Assembly: GCA_029531795.1 (NCBI GenBank)
Contig: JAPEIS010000013.1
Location: 186,001 to 250,000 of the forward strand
DNA from: Sclerotinia nivalis
Lineage: Eukaryota > Ascomycota > Leotiomycetes > Helotiales > Sclerotiniaceae
Length of the DNA stretch: 64,000 bases
Direction: 5' to 3'
Below the pieces are notes generated by a model. The model was given only the letters and a program-made list of their open reading frames with translations. It did not search any database and had not been told where the DNA came from. Shown in pieces: positions 10,783 to 22,944 of the stretch; within the stretch, counting starts at the first letter, position 1, and the number at the start of each line of letters is the position of its first letter. Made by a program: the position numbers and the translations under genes.

Positions 10783-13700
10783 TTATTCATCCTCATCAGT
10801 GAAAACTTCCTCTCCTCTCTTACGGCGGGCCATACGGTCCTTCTTCTTCTTACGGAGTTCAGCAGAAGAGAGCTTAGCCTTCTTCTTGGTTGATACAATC
10901 TTGTTACCCATCTAAATAATTAGTTAGTAATAGTTAAATAATATTAAAGGATTTTAACTTACGGCATCAAATTTCTCCTCTTCTTCAGCATCATCACCCT
11001 TGAGACGGGGTCCAGATCCTTGACCTTGTACCCAATTGTGTCCAGATGCAACCATCTTTCCGTCCAATACAGCCCAAACTTCCTCGGTGATGTTCTTGGT
11101 GAATTCAGCAGAGTGAGTAATGATAATAACACCACCCTCGAAGCTCTTGAGAGCCTTGGACAAAGCACCGAGAGAGTCACGATCCAAATAGTTGGTAGGT
11201 TCATCAAGAACGATCAAATGAGGACGTTGCCACGAGCAAGCAGCAAGGACGACCTTAACACGTTGTCCACCAGAAAGACCCAACATACGGGAGTGAGAAA
11301 CCAATTCAGCATCCAAACCGAAGTTAGCGCAGTGCTGCTCAATCTCCTTTCTAACTAAAGGTCTGAATTGACCACTGGCAAGAGCCTCCTTTTGATCAAC
11401 TTCAGCAACCATCTTTTGATGAGAAGCCAAAATTTCAGTACGTGGAATCCAGGCGTTGTCTGCAGTCATCATAGGTGTCCATCTCTCATTCTTCATGCCA
11501 ACGTTCTCTCCGAGAGCGAACGAACATTCATACTCATAAGAGTTCTTGAACTTACGACGAGAGTGGATACCAATGACACGACGTTGAGTACCTTCAACCT
11601 TGTAAATCTTGTCCATTGCCTTTTCATCTTCATCAGTGACGATCTTGTTGGCTCTGTCCATAGTTTCACGATCTTCACCAGTTTGGAAACGCCATTGGAT
11701 ATATTCAGATGGAGTCTTCTCGAGATGATGATCGATATGGGCGAAAGCGTGTTGTTTAATGTATGCGATACGGATGTTCTCGTGGGTGTAAACCTCACCG
11801 ATAGTTGGGATAAGTTCACCAGTAAGAACGTTAATCAAGGTGGATTTACCAGCTCCGTTAGGACCAATGACGGCAATACGGGAACCAAGAGAACATTGGA
11901 AGGAGATGTCTGAAATTTGTGGTTTTGGAGTACCCTCATACTGGAAGGACATCTTGCTAACACGAACAATGGCCTTGGCCTTGGTCTTGACACCCTCGAG
12001 GAAACCCGGCTCAGGGAACTTGAATTCCATCTCGGAAGCACCAAGCTCATAGTAAGACTTAGCTTGTGGGCACTTCTTGACGAATTCCTTCAAGTTACCA
12101 CGGTATCTCTTAAGCTTGAATCGCTCGTAATGAATGATGTGTTGACAGACGTTGTCCAAGAAACCAGAGTCGTGAGAAACGATGATGGAGGTACAAGGAG
12201 AGTTTTGGAGGTAATCTTCGAGCCACTTGACGTTCTTGACATCCAAATGGTTAGTAGGTTCATCCAAAAGGAGAATATCTGGGGCCTCAAAGACAGCACG
12301 GCAAAGAGCCAACTTCATCTTCCATCCACCGGAAAGAGCAGTGATCAAGTTGTTGGTCATCTCTGAGGTGAAACCGAAATCTGCCAATTGCTTCTCGACC
12401 TCTTCTTGGGAAGTCTCGACACCGACCTCCTTAAGCTTCTTCATAGTCCAGGCAATGGTGGTTTGCTCAGTATCAGCTGAGTCGAGATCGTGCTCAACGA
12501 ACACAGTCTTGACCTCACTCTTCCTGGGGAAACCCTCGACTTGCTCGTTGTTAATGGCACGCATGAGAGTAGACTTTCCGGAACCGTTAGGACCGCAAAG
12601 ACCATATCGTTGACCACGCTTGAGACGGAGATGAGTTTGGTTGAGAAGAATCTTGGCACCATATGCCAAGTTGAAGGTACAGTTGCAAAGATCCTCACCT
12701 TCCTCATCATCAGCTTCTTCGGCATCCTCAGCCTCGGCACCTGGGGATGCACGCTTGCGGAGGGAGTCAACAACTGATTGTGCCTCTTTCTCGCCAGCAA
12801 TTGCGACGATGAATGGCTTAAGGTTGGAGGTCCAGCTGTGAGAGTCGGCATCCTTCTCGTCAATGAGTTGACCAGCAATGGCCGAGATGTATGTGATGAT
12901 TGGCTCAAATTTGAGAGCGTTCTTGTTGGAGCTAAGGATATCCTTAAGGATAGCCTCAACAGTGGAGACGTTACCAGCATTTGATGGTTCTGGGATCTTT
13001 CCATCGGCGCCAACGGCACCGACACGCTTGATGGTGTCAAGACCTTGCTTGGTCTTTTCACGAGCTTCAGGATCAGCCAAGTTCTCGTAGTTCTTAATAA
13101 GACCTGGCATCAATTTTGGCAAGAAAGCAGCGACAATGTTGGGGTCCTCGACCAACTTGCACATGTTGTCAATGATGACGGCGGACTTTCTCTTGATAGC
13201 AGTCTCACGCTCGCTAAGACCACGATCCAAAAGAGGAACCATGATGGCCAAAGTTGGCTCGTGAACATCAGTGACGAAAGTGGTGGCACCGAGCAAGTGA
13301 ACAGTCTCCGGGACGTTCTCTGGCTTAGCGATACACTTGATCAACTCGGGAATGAAACGCTCAATATCCTTGTTGACGATAAGTCCACAGACCTTCTCCA
13401 TGATGCTGTAAGCTCTCTTCTTAACTTCTGGCTTGGTATCCCACATCGATTCGGAAACGACTGGGATGAGATCTGGGACTCTGAAAGCCAATTGAGTTGG
13501 TGCTGACTCGACGAGAGCCTCGATACAGTCAAGACCAGCCATCTTTTCGGGCCATTTTTGTGCGGTGAGGATAGAGTTGATGATTGGTGGGAGGACTGCC
13601 TTGACAGCATTTGGGTTGACAGCCTTGACGATGGCCAAAGCAGCTGCTTGTGCGGCGTTCTTAACTGGGACCATCTTATCACCAACGGCGGCAAGGACGG

Positions 13701-14240
13701 AAGAGAGGAGGACGATGAGGTATGGTTCGACGGATGCAGAGACTTCGGAGTGCTCAGCAATTGCCTGAATGGCATTGAGAGCGCGTTCTCTGACATTAGC
13801 ATCCTTCTTGTTTGCCAATTGCTTCTTTAAAGCGTCGACGGTTCTGCAGAGGACACATTGTTAGTAAAGTTGAAAATGAAAATTTTGAATGATCAATATT
13901 CAGAGTGCGACCGTAAGATTGCCACCTCGATATGAAAATTGAACGAAAGACATCCCAAAAGTAAACTCTTTGCAGATATTCAACTCTTATGACTGCCGTT
14001 TCTCCTTTTCGATGAAAATTTGAGTATTGAACTTCGAAATACATACTTGGTGGGGGCATCATTCTCCTCGATGCCACCGTTAATGAAGATGGCGAGGTTG
14101 TGAGTGGCAGCATTAATGTCATTCTGCTCTTTCGAAACAGACAACTTCGACATTAAGTCATCTAAGACCTTGATCGAGTTCTTATTTTCAGCCATCTTTC
14201 CTGTTGTTGTTGGATTCGATGGTGTTTCGATAGAAGGCAT
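10783..14240 (-). CDS. TEF3: Translation elongation factor 3 (EF-3), ribosome-dependent ATPase
   Basis: Fungus-specific ABC-F-like ATPase that helps eEF1A deliver tRNA and releases E-site tRNA on the ribosome. Three exons (14240-14047, 13843-10963, 10911-10783) give 1,067 residues, the usual EF-3 length. N-terminal HEAT-like repeats fill roughly residues 75-390. ABC1 has Walker [10 protein letters not shown] (482-490), signature LSGGW (568-572) and LLLDEP. ABC2 has Walker [10 protein letters not shown] (725-733), signature LSGGQ (921-925) and LVLDEP-type Walker B, interrupted by the chromodomain-like insert (about 813-873). The last exon supplies the Lys/Arg-rich tail ([14 protein letters not shown] to VFTDEDE) expected for EF-3. 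Intron 2 has a perfect TACTAAC branch site. The start at 14240 has A at -3; a second in-frame ATG 15 codons on is also possible. All key motifs are intact, so the gene should be functional and highly expressed. Confidence 0.97.
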
Positions 14241-17200
14241 TGTAAAAGAAGAAAAGGAAGAGGGGGGTGAGAGAAAAGTTGTCGATAAGGATTTGTGGGA
14301 ATGAAATTTTTGCTTAGCGCGAAACTTTTCAGTAGTAATCGTTGCGGTGGGTAAGAGTGGAGAGGTAATTGTAATCTTGATATTTGATTCGATCGATTTT
14401 ATTCACTAGTAAGTATATGATAATGCGGGCAAAGGTGGCGGATTAGTTGTGGATTGGAAATGGTAGAGAAGAAATACTTTTGATAAAGAATTCTAAATTA
14501 AATTATCGAGGAAAAAAGTTATTTTTAATCTTTTTGTTGTTTGTCAATACTGGAGATGACAGAGAACAAAAAGACTCACAGAGAAAATAGGTTAAAGGAA
14601 GAAGAATGAGTTAGGAAGAGATTTGTTTGAAGGAAGGGGGGAAAGTTTTTGAAGGAGGGTTTTGGATCTTTTTTTATTTTCTGAAGTGGCACACATTTGA
14701 CTGGCATAAGGTAGTAAGTAGTATATTGCTTTTGCTTAGCTTGATTATTCGGTGTGAGAGGCAATAAGAGGAGTAAAAATGAGTGTGGAAGCAATTGAAT
14801 TTATTTGGTTGTTCTAATTGCTGAATAAGTGAATGTTTATTTTTATTTTTACTTTTATACTGTGTATGTAACACGATTGCAATACCATTATAACACGATT
14901 GCAATACCATTGTAACACCAATAGGAAACTATGGACTGGCTATTCGAGCGCAGCGAGCTTGGGGGTTTGGGGGCTTGCCCCCATAAAAGAAGAATCATCG
15001 AGGAATGAGTGATGGTATTACACTAAATCTCAGGTAGTGCTACGGAGTATAGTATGAATATATCCCAGATTTCTAGTCCATGATGAATAATTCTCACTGG
15101 CTCATTTATTTCCAAAAAAGAACTATAAAGATTCAACCATTTCCAATCCATAACAAATTGAACAAATCATGACTCAATATCAATAATACGCATCTAGCGG
15201 CGACACCGTAGGGCAGAACTTAGAATTTAACGATCGGCGGCTCACTACTACTTTTTCGTGAAAATTCTTTAAAATTTTACTACTTAGTTACATTCCTGGA
15301 GTAAAAACTTTTTTTATCGTTAAGATGAGGCAAAAGTCCTCGATGAAACTTCTAGATCATTATCGACCTAGGTATGTACTTTGTGGGGTAATGAAAGAAG
15401 GGAGAGAAGGGGCAGTCAGCAAAGATCTGTTCTTTCAGTAAGATGAAGATAGGTATACATTTTACAATCTGTTCCTAAAAATATTTGTCTGTTGATAGTA
15501 AGACAATATGCTTTGAGGATATAACGAGACGCATATCTCTCCGTATATTTGGACAAAATATGCAGTTATCAAAATCTATTCTTGCTAATGCTAGTTACAC
15601 TTACATATAAGCCAAGAAGGCATCTCCGTATAGAACTATCAAAAAACCTCAGCCCCAAGAACAAGTGGTCTACCCGAGCCTATCTGATATCTAACCACAG
15701 CTACCTCAATCAAAAATAATAATCAATATAAACCATCAATCAGCCTTCAAAGTTCAGTCAGCCACCCAGCATAAACAAATCATCTGCCTCGAAATAATAA
15801 TCCGTACAACATGCCAGACAGATCCTTTGCCACCGCCTAACCATCGAGGAAGAAACTTCTCGATCTCTCCCTCCCCTTACCCTTTTCCCATCCCATATCT
15901 ACTTTTATAAATTATAAGCCCTACATCCAAAAAAAATCTATCGTAAGCAAAGCAAATCAACCAAATTCCCCATGTTTCATGTTTCCCCCAGACTACGAAT
16001 CTTATCCTAGAATTCCAATATCTTTGTTTTCCCCCGATCCTAACTTTTCGAGTCTCGGAAATGCCGCGTCGACTACTTGTATCATATAGTGAATAGACCT
16101 CCGTAAAAGCGACATATATTTGCTGTATAGATGGAGCGTTATACTTGACTTTTTTCTTCTCTATATCGAGTTTACTTATTATTTATATAATACCTGTGAG
16201 TATTCAAAAATTATGCCATTGAAAATATCATACATATGCTCTCCTACCATTTCAATAGATACCAAAGAGTTTCAAAACACCCTATGCATAACTCATCTCA
16301 ATCTTCCCGAGGTCTTCATTGGTTGATTGACCCTTCATGGCTTCATAGCAAGTAAAACTATCTAGGTAAGCATTGAGCAAGGGTCGTCTGTGCTATTGAA
16401 ACAACTCCTTCAATTACCTTGCGATTCTTTCTCAAGACCTGAGGCAGATAGCCGACACCTTCCTCGGGTATTTCTGTAACGCTGTTGCTGGAACTGCCGC
16501 CAGACGTTACGACTCCATACATATCAAAGATCCCTAATCCCCTTCGGTCCCGAGACATTACATTTCAGAATCTTCAAAGCTTCATCCCTATAATGTTAGA
16601 TATTTCGAAACATTTCGGGACTCGACATATCCCGTTCCCACGTCTTACGAATAGGTTCACAATGTCTTCTTTCCTTTTAACTTTATTTCACCTGCCAAGC
16701 TATTTGAACTTGTCTAAGTTTCTCAATCATTCTTTAAGGGTTTTTCTTTGGTGTATTATCTCGGGATATACTCTTCCGGTAATGGATTGCAAGTCATGTA
16801 ATGAGCGATATATCATCCTATAGGGTAGTTGGTGAATATGCCTGATCGATTTATCCTCACTCAATCCTGCAAGACATGGTCGTGGCCCGCTGGATAGTTT
16901 CCTATACTTGTATCTTACACATGTGAGATATTAATACCAGGAATTAAACACAGCCTCAATACGAGTTCTACCTCTTGGAGGACAACTTGCGGGCAGCGGT
17001 ATGAATCTTCAATGACACCTTGTATCCGGGACTTCGAAATTAACTTTAGGATTCTATTAAAGTGGATCTTATACATGGAAGTTTATCAGGGACTACATTC
17101 GGCCCCGAGATTTCACTTGGGGTTTTAGGTCTACGTGTGATCATGCTCAATTGTGGTCATAAAAGATACCCTTACAGAACCTGGAGCCGGGCATTTTGGT

Positions 17201-17758
17201 TTTGCTACTTTTGATTAGCTGCCGAATGCTATTCATCATCTTCTGCTATCCAAGAATTCCCACTGACTCTGTGCCTTGCATATGGCATGTTTCTTCCAAT
17301 ATTCAATCAATCTCAAAAGATCTTTTCTTGCTCAATTCCCGTCTACTGCATGGGATAAACTGTATATTCTATACTAATATATAGCTGGGTCGTTCAGATT
17401 GACACGTTTTTATTGTCAAATGGTCATATCATTGATCACAAAAATCATTTATCCCCAAATCTATGACCTTCTATCCAGGAAATCACCCCCGCTGTGGATA
17501 GTCTGCACATTCCGTAAGACTTTTCATTTCATGAGAGAACTTGACATGAATAGAGTAAAATGTTGAAATATTCACCTGATGTATTTGTTTGGATACCTCT
17601 GAAGAAACCCAAGCCATCTACAATGCATGTTAGTTTGATATTCATGCTTCGAGGTAGGTGTATAACGTTGATCTTATCTTCTCACAAGATCCCTTTTCTC
17701 CTCATCCCTTCTTTTACTCTTAATTGTTCTTAGCTTTTGTCAAGGACGAGCAAGGAAG
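14241..17758. other. Intergenic region: EF-3 upstream DNA and unassigned sequence
   Basis: The first few hundred bases are the probable EF-3 promoter and 5' UTR. A 22-bp unit (TAACACGATTGCAATACCATT) is repeated in tandem near 14870-14915, next to the dispersed hairpin motif at 14943. Between 15.0 and 17.7 kb only short frames occur. A minus-strand frame at 16558-16358 looks locally protein-like (IFDMYGVVTSGGSSSNSV) but is flanked by stops, and I could not connect it to a gene. It may be another relic. Confidence 0.55.
14943..14992 (-). repeat. Dispersed hairpin motif, copy 1
   Basis: On the minus strand this reads ATGGGGGCAAGCCCCC, then AAACCCCC, then AGCTCGCTGCGCTCGAA. The GGGGG/CCCCC stem with a CAAG loop is perfect. 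Nearly the same 42-48-bp module occurs at 56817-56859 and 62955-62996, in unrelated flanks. Confidence 0.75.
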
Positions 17759-18600
17759 ATGCGTTTCTCTATGGCTTCTGCCCTCGGCATGGTTTTTGGC
17801 CAAGCCATAGCTGGTATTTATCCATATGCTGATGCTCAAGAGAAGAGGATTGCCTGTCCTTGCAGGGAGAAGTATCTCTAATACTCCAAGAGCTAATTAT
17901 CCTCGTACTGGTAATGGTTCGGCTCCAGGAAAGAAGAGTGTTATGTTCATGAACAGATTTACTCTGTTCATATCTACTTTATATATTGCCAATACGGATG
18001 GTAGCAATGAACGTCACTTCTTCCTAGAAACAGCTCTTCCTATAATTATCATGGAAATTTCTCACCGGATGAAAGAGTATATCATTTTCACCACTGAACG
18101 TAATGGAGATAGATAATAAAATATTTACAGAGTTAAGGTTGATGGTGCTGAATTGGAATCTTTGGTCGAAACACCATCTTCTGAAGATGTACTTTCACCC
18201 GACGAAGAATCCTTGCTTATGTATCCACTCAAGGAAACTGGACGGCAAATATTTGGATCAAGGATCTCGAAACAGGAGGTGCTTTGAACCTAACCAACAC
18301 ACCTAAAACAGCTGATGATAATGTTCTTCCAAATGGTCATTCCCGTTCTTTATTCAGTTCCGACAGGGAGTAGATTTCCTTTTCTTCTGATCGCAATACT
18401 CCCCAGACTGGATATAGACAATGGTACCACCGATTGGGAACACAAACAAAGTCTTCCCGTCTACAAGATTCGAGCGAATGAATCTAACTTCTCACTCGTC
18501 CTTTCCAAAAATGCTTACTCTCTTAGTTCACGAAAATGGAGTCCTGATGAAAGCCAAATGGATGTGAATAGGCATTTTATCATTGTTGAATTGTTATTGG
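17759..18600 (+). pseudogene. TolB-like / WD40-like (PD40) beta-propeller secreted protein, decayed
   Basis: The locus starts with an intact signal-peptide-like N-terminus (MRFSMASALGMVFGQAIAG, ATG at 17759) and then loses frame. Successive frames give recognisable PD40/TolB propeller pieces in the right order: LYIANTDGSNERHFF (about 17980), YHGNFSPDE (about 18048), IIFTTERNGD (about 18080), YRVKVDGAELESLVETPS (about 18128), LAYVSTQGNWTANIWIKDLE (about 18208), ISFSSDRNTPQTG (about 18373) and KWSPDES (about 18535). At least five frame changes and several stops separate them, and no set of standard introns restores one frame. Intact relatives are fungal secreted or periplasm-like propellers built from SPDG-containing repeats. 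The function here is lost. Frameshifts outnumber substitutions, which suggests drift by small indels. Confidence 0.8.
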
Positions 18601-19411
18601 AGAGTTATATAAGAGGAGGAGCTAGATCTTGAACGTGTATGCTGGTGATTTGATGTTGTGTTGTGAGGTAAGAGGGGACTGGGAAGAGCTCGATCTGTGG
18701 GCGGGGAGTCATAATATGATGGACGGGAAGAAGGGGAAAAGTTGTAATAATTCTTGTTTATTGCTATACGACCTAGTTTTCTAGTGTAGGAAATTGAATA
18801 TAACATAAAAACCATCTTATCTGTCCCTCATGAGTCGTGAAAAAACATAAATACCTACGCAATCAAATTACCCCTCCAATTTGCAGATTTGAAAGTTCTC
18901 ATGCAGATTGGTGTCTTACTCAATACATTTCTCGTATGCGAGCTATAGAATTACTCTCCCATCTCTGCATGCTCCTAGATTCTACAACCTGCAGATGTGA
19001 TGGTTTTATTGTACAGGTACCAATGGTGCCTTACTCAACAAAATGAATAATATCATGAACAAATAAATCCCTTGCTCCGCGCAATACCAACCGATGCCAT
19101 TATGAAATTCGCAAAAATCATTATCGTAACAACTCTTTGAAATGAACGCCGCTCCTTATACCATACATTATATCATAGCCTCCCGTCTTCCAGATATAAA
19201 ATCATCCTAAATTTTCCCGTCGTGATGTTATATAAACAACAATAATCCATCTATTAAAGCGCCAAGTTCAGACCCCCAGTCAGTTGGGTTATTCTGAGTA
19301 CCTGTTAACTTTTTGCGGTTTACCCTCAACGTGATGGAAGAGCAATCCTATTCGAAATACAAATCATACTCATGGAATATCAGTTGTGGAGGTCCTTGAA
19401 ATAGTAAAGTT
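18601..19411. other. Intergenic, no gene seen
   Basis: This spacer separates the TolB-like relic (plus) from the zinc-finger gene (minus). It is AT-rich with no coherent coding signal and probably includes the 3' UTR of the zinc-finger gene. Confidence 0.6.
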
Positions 19412-21261
19412 TCATAATTCATCCTCTTCAAATTCCAAAAGCGGGACATCGCACTTTGGACATTGGTATGTGGGTTTTGCTTTGGCCTTTGCCTCGGCGA
19501 GAATTTTTTGGGCGAGTTTATCTATAGCATTCATTCTCGAGATCTTAAACTCTTCGTGGATTCGAACGAGTGGTTGACTTGGAGGTAGAGATGCTTTGGT
19601 GGATACGGGTGGTAGTGCTTTTCTTTGGATGAATGGTGAAAATTCAGTTCGTGGTGTTTGGAAACTCTCACCAGAATCTGATGTCTCTGATGAATTGCCA
19701 CAAGTAGCAAAATGTCTCTCCCGAGTAGCAGAGTTGATGAAGAAAGTCCCAGGACAAGCTTCACATATAAATGCATGCTCAGCTGAATAGTGCTGTGCAA
19801 CAGCATCTGACGATTCAAATGTTCGAGTACATTGAACACAGCCGAAAATTGGTTTTGGAGTATGAATCTTGGCTATATGTGCTTTGAGTTCAGGGTCTTT
19901 ATCCTTGTCAAAGAATCCTTCGCACTTTTCGCATTTTACCATACTGTAGGAGAAGTAATGACGTGTACATGCGTTAGGGCTTGTAGACATGTGATCACAA
20001 TCCGGCCTCAAGCACTTTAGCTGAAGACCATGATCATTTGCCAAGTGATTCTGTAAGTCGAGTCGCTTAAGAAACATGCCGCCACATCGCTTACAGGTGT
20101 TCTGGCCATATTTGAGCTTGTGGTGATCCAACGCAGTTCTCTCAAAACCCGTCTGGTTCAAAGGTGCAGCGTCTGCTGGTACTACCGGTTTCATATGTTC
20201 AGGAGCATGTTGTAGTACCTCATCCACATTATGAAACGTCTTTGGGCACTTCGGGCAGCAGAGTCTATGTGCCTTCATGTAGTGCAGTTCGCACGCAGCA
20301 GTATTGTCAAATATTTCCTTACAGGATGGACATGCGGCATGATGAGAGAGCCGATGATCATCCAAGCGAGCCAAAGTATTGAATTTATTACCACATAATT
20401 TACATATATGGACGTGTGTTTCTTCAAAATGGCCGTTTCGACTAGTCTCATGCCTAAATCGTTTTGGACATGCGGTACATTGAAGTCGTGAGAAGAGGCT
20501 TCATGTTGCTTGAGAAGTGTAAAGGTGTCGAATGGCAAAGCGGTGCAGTATGTGCATTGGAACGAATGCTGCTGCGCCCTGTGTAATTGCAGCTCGGCGA
20601 AACGATCGAACTTGGCAGGGCAGTTGAGACACCTCATGACTTGATGTTCCGACTTTATGTGTAGGTCAACATGATTTGGGCCATCAAAAATGAGATGGCA
20701 CTGATTGCATTTCCAAGTATGATCTGCCGCAATGTGCTGCTGAAGATCGCTATTGAATGGGAATGATTTGATACACTTCGAGCAACGGTATGGATGAGCC
20801 GCGGAGTTCATGTGTTGCTCCAACGCAGACTCCGATCTGAATTCTCTTTCACAGGGTTTGCATTGAAAGTCGTGGTAAGCAGCCTCATGTTGCTCGAAAG
20901 CTTGTTTAGATCTAAAGCTTTGATCGCAGTCGTAGCAGCGGTAGTTGTGCACGTCGTTATTATGTTGATCCCGGGCTTGGAAAGAACTGAAGGCTCTATC
21001 ACAGCCAAATCCACATGGAAAATAGTGCTGGGTGCTATTGTGCAGATCTAGAGCATCCTCGGTACTGAAGACTTCTGCGCATGGAAAACACCAGAACTCG
21101 TGTTTGTCTTCTGTATGCTGTTCTCGAGAGCGCTCGCTGCCAAATGGCTTGTCGCAATGTTCGCAGACCCATGCTCGAGTATGTCCATATTGTTGGCAAT
21201 GCCAAATCACATCCCGCTTGAATCTAAAGGTGTCATCACAAGTCCAGCATGCGAAGGTCAT
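19412..21261 (-). CDS. Multi-C2H2 zinc-finger protein (about 19 fingers) with one internal frameshift
   Basis: From ATG 21261 the frame encodes a near-continuous row of C2H2 fingers, the first CWTCDDTFRFKRDVIWH. Ten fingers follow in one frame to about 20481. The eleventh then loses frame: after HDF the next finger (CTACPKRFRHETSRNGH) continues one base out of register and runs with fingers 12-19 to the stop at 19412. The last clear finger ends in C instead of H, and a Ser/Pro-rich tail ends in a partial CPKC motif. Together the parts span about 616 codons. The linkers are short and often acidic, lacking the TGEKP linker. Such arrays are usually DNA-, RNA- or protein-binding, and nothing here identifies the target. 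The single missing base (about 20480) may be an assembly error, a recent mutation, or, less likely, recoding. No intron explains it. Confidence 0.72.
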
Positions 21262-22627
21262 TGTGACTTTGTATGGAAGAGTATTCGATTTGTATAGCTG
21301 ACACGTAGGAACTTGCTTGTTTATTAGCCTTTACCATACTTCTGTAGTGGGATTTAGAGACTAACTTGAATATCCGTGAAAAGCGACAATCAGTGGTAGC
21401 GATTGATTGTAATGACGAGGAAGTCTTTGAATAAGCTGAATATGAATTACAGTACTTAAATCAAATCCAAAGAACAAGACCGGCTGAATCTTGAATCCCC
21501 GAAGGTCGCTGGGTTGGAGAAAGACCCAATTGATGACAGAAGCATGGGACTATCAAGCCATAAAATGTGAAATAAGATTCCGGAATAGAGAACGTGAGAA
21601 CGAGAGAAGGGTAGAAAGTAGAAAGTAGATGAGATGAAGAGACAAAAAGAGAGTAAACAAGGTATTATCACAAAACCCAATCAATGGATTTTGGTGCTTG
21701 ATAGAATTTGTGGAAAATCCATAATCTTTCCAAAGTGAAGGCCGCGTTTGGCCAGCAATCAGGATAATTGCAAGAGAACGTTATACTGTGAGATCAAGAT
21801 ACTCTTGAAAAGACTGATGTGGCGAAGAGAAGAGGATTTTTGAGAAGCGTGTCCATTTACAAAGGTTGTCGTGGTTTGGAATTGGAAGTGAGCATGATAA
21901 GTAATTACCTAAGAAGCTCTTCAATGTTAACGTTGAGGGTGTTGATGGTCAAAGTTTCGAAGAGTGATTTCCACTAGCGTGGTTGGAGCTGAACCCCTCA
22001 AGCGTGAACTTTCACTCAAGGCAGAGAAAAGAAAAAGATGAAAAAAGGAATGGGCTCAAAATTGTCAGCCTTGTGTTGACTCGTGATAATTTATATAATT
22101 GACACCTCAAGAATATTGATACTGTATTAAAAAATGTATAAGGCAGACAAACCTCGAATTGCAATTGGCACGTGAGAGAATTACCCAACTGAGCATAGCA
22201 TACCCGTGTACCTGCTTCTAGCAGATCTTGCTTTGGTAGTACTAGAGATGTATGCCAAAATGACACCCCTTAAATATCCTCAAGTGTCCTCCTCACCAAT
22301 TCAACCTTTGACTTTACCATCGGTCGAATAAAATTACCATCGGTAGAAGCACCAGTCTTAGGGCAACCTTGTTGAAACTTGTAACTGATAATATACCCAC
22401 AGGCACAACAAGCAGCGCATCACTCATGTGCAGAAGATGACAGTATGGCTTGGCATATTTCGATGATATACGGTGTATATTGTACGTTGCTCATATGCGC
22501 CGATCCATCACGAGGAGATGCATTGGAGTACAATTCTCCGAACCCCAAGCCACATCTATCATTCGGGCCAGCAACACCTCACCTAGGTCAAAACACTACG
22601 TACACGGGTGAAGAGAAGAGCTATGCT
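21262..22627. other. Intergenic, no gene seen
   Basis: This is upstream DNA of the zinc-finger gene. Only short incoherent frames occur. Near 22316-22348 a short direct repeat (TTACCATCGGT) appears. Confidence 0.6.
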
Positions 22628-22944
22628 TGAAGCCCAATCAAGGAGATGATGTTCTCCCAAAGACCCTCTCATACCTTATATTGCTTAATTTTGGAGATTG
22701 AGGTTCTCCTAAAGACCCTCTGAAACAAAGTCTCTCATACAAAGATTACTTGAAGACCCATAAAGGAGATCGACGCTTTCCTACAGACCCTCACATACTA
22801 AGATTGCCTGAAGTCAAATTTAGGAGATCGAGTCTTTCTCAAAGATTCTTTCATACATTAGATTGCTCGAGGTTCAATCAAGGAGATCGAGGGTCTCCTA
22901 AAGACCATCTCATCCTAAGATTGCTTAACGTACATCTCTTGAAA
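22628..22944. repeat. Diverged tandem array, about 5 copies of a 58-65-bp unit
   Basis: Five units follow one another, each with the blocks (A)GGAGAT(C)GA, TTCTCC(T)AAAGACCCTCT, CATAC and (A)GATTGCTT. The units differ by many substitutions and small indels. Frames across the array are not consistently open in any one phase, so a protein repeat is not supported. The array lies in a gene-free stretch. Confidence 0.75.

Noticed and set aside
11020..13830. Many open plus-strand frames of 60-180 codons opposite EF-3
   Set aside because: They lie antisense to a highly conserved gene with biased codons, overlap each other and show no domains. They are shadows of EF-3.
16358..16558. Protein-like minus-strand segment containing YGVVTSGGSSSNSV
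   Set aside because: It is flanked by stops in the same frame and I could not join it to other exons or name a family; it may be a relic but the evidence is too thin.
22628..22944. Possible CRISPR-like array
   Set aside because: The host is eukaryotic, the units are diverged along their whole length with no constant repeat and variable spacer, and no cas gene is present.
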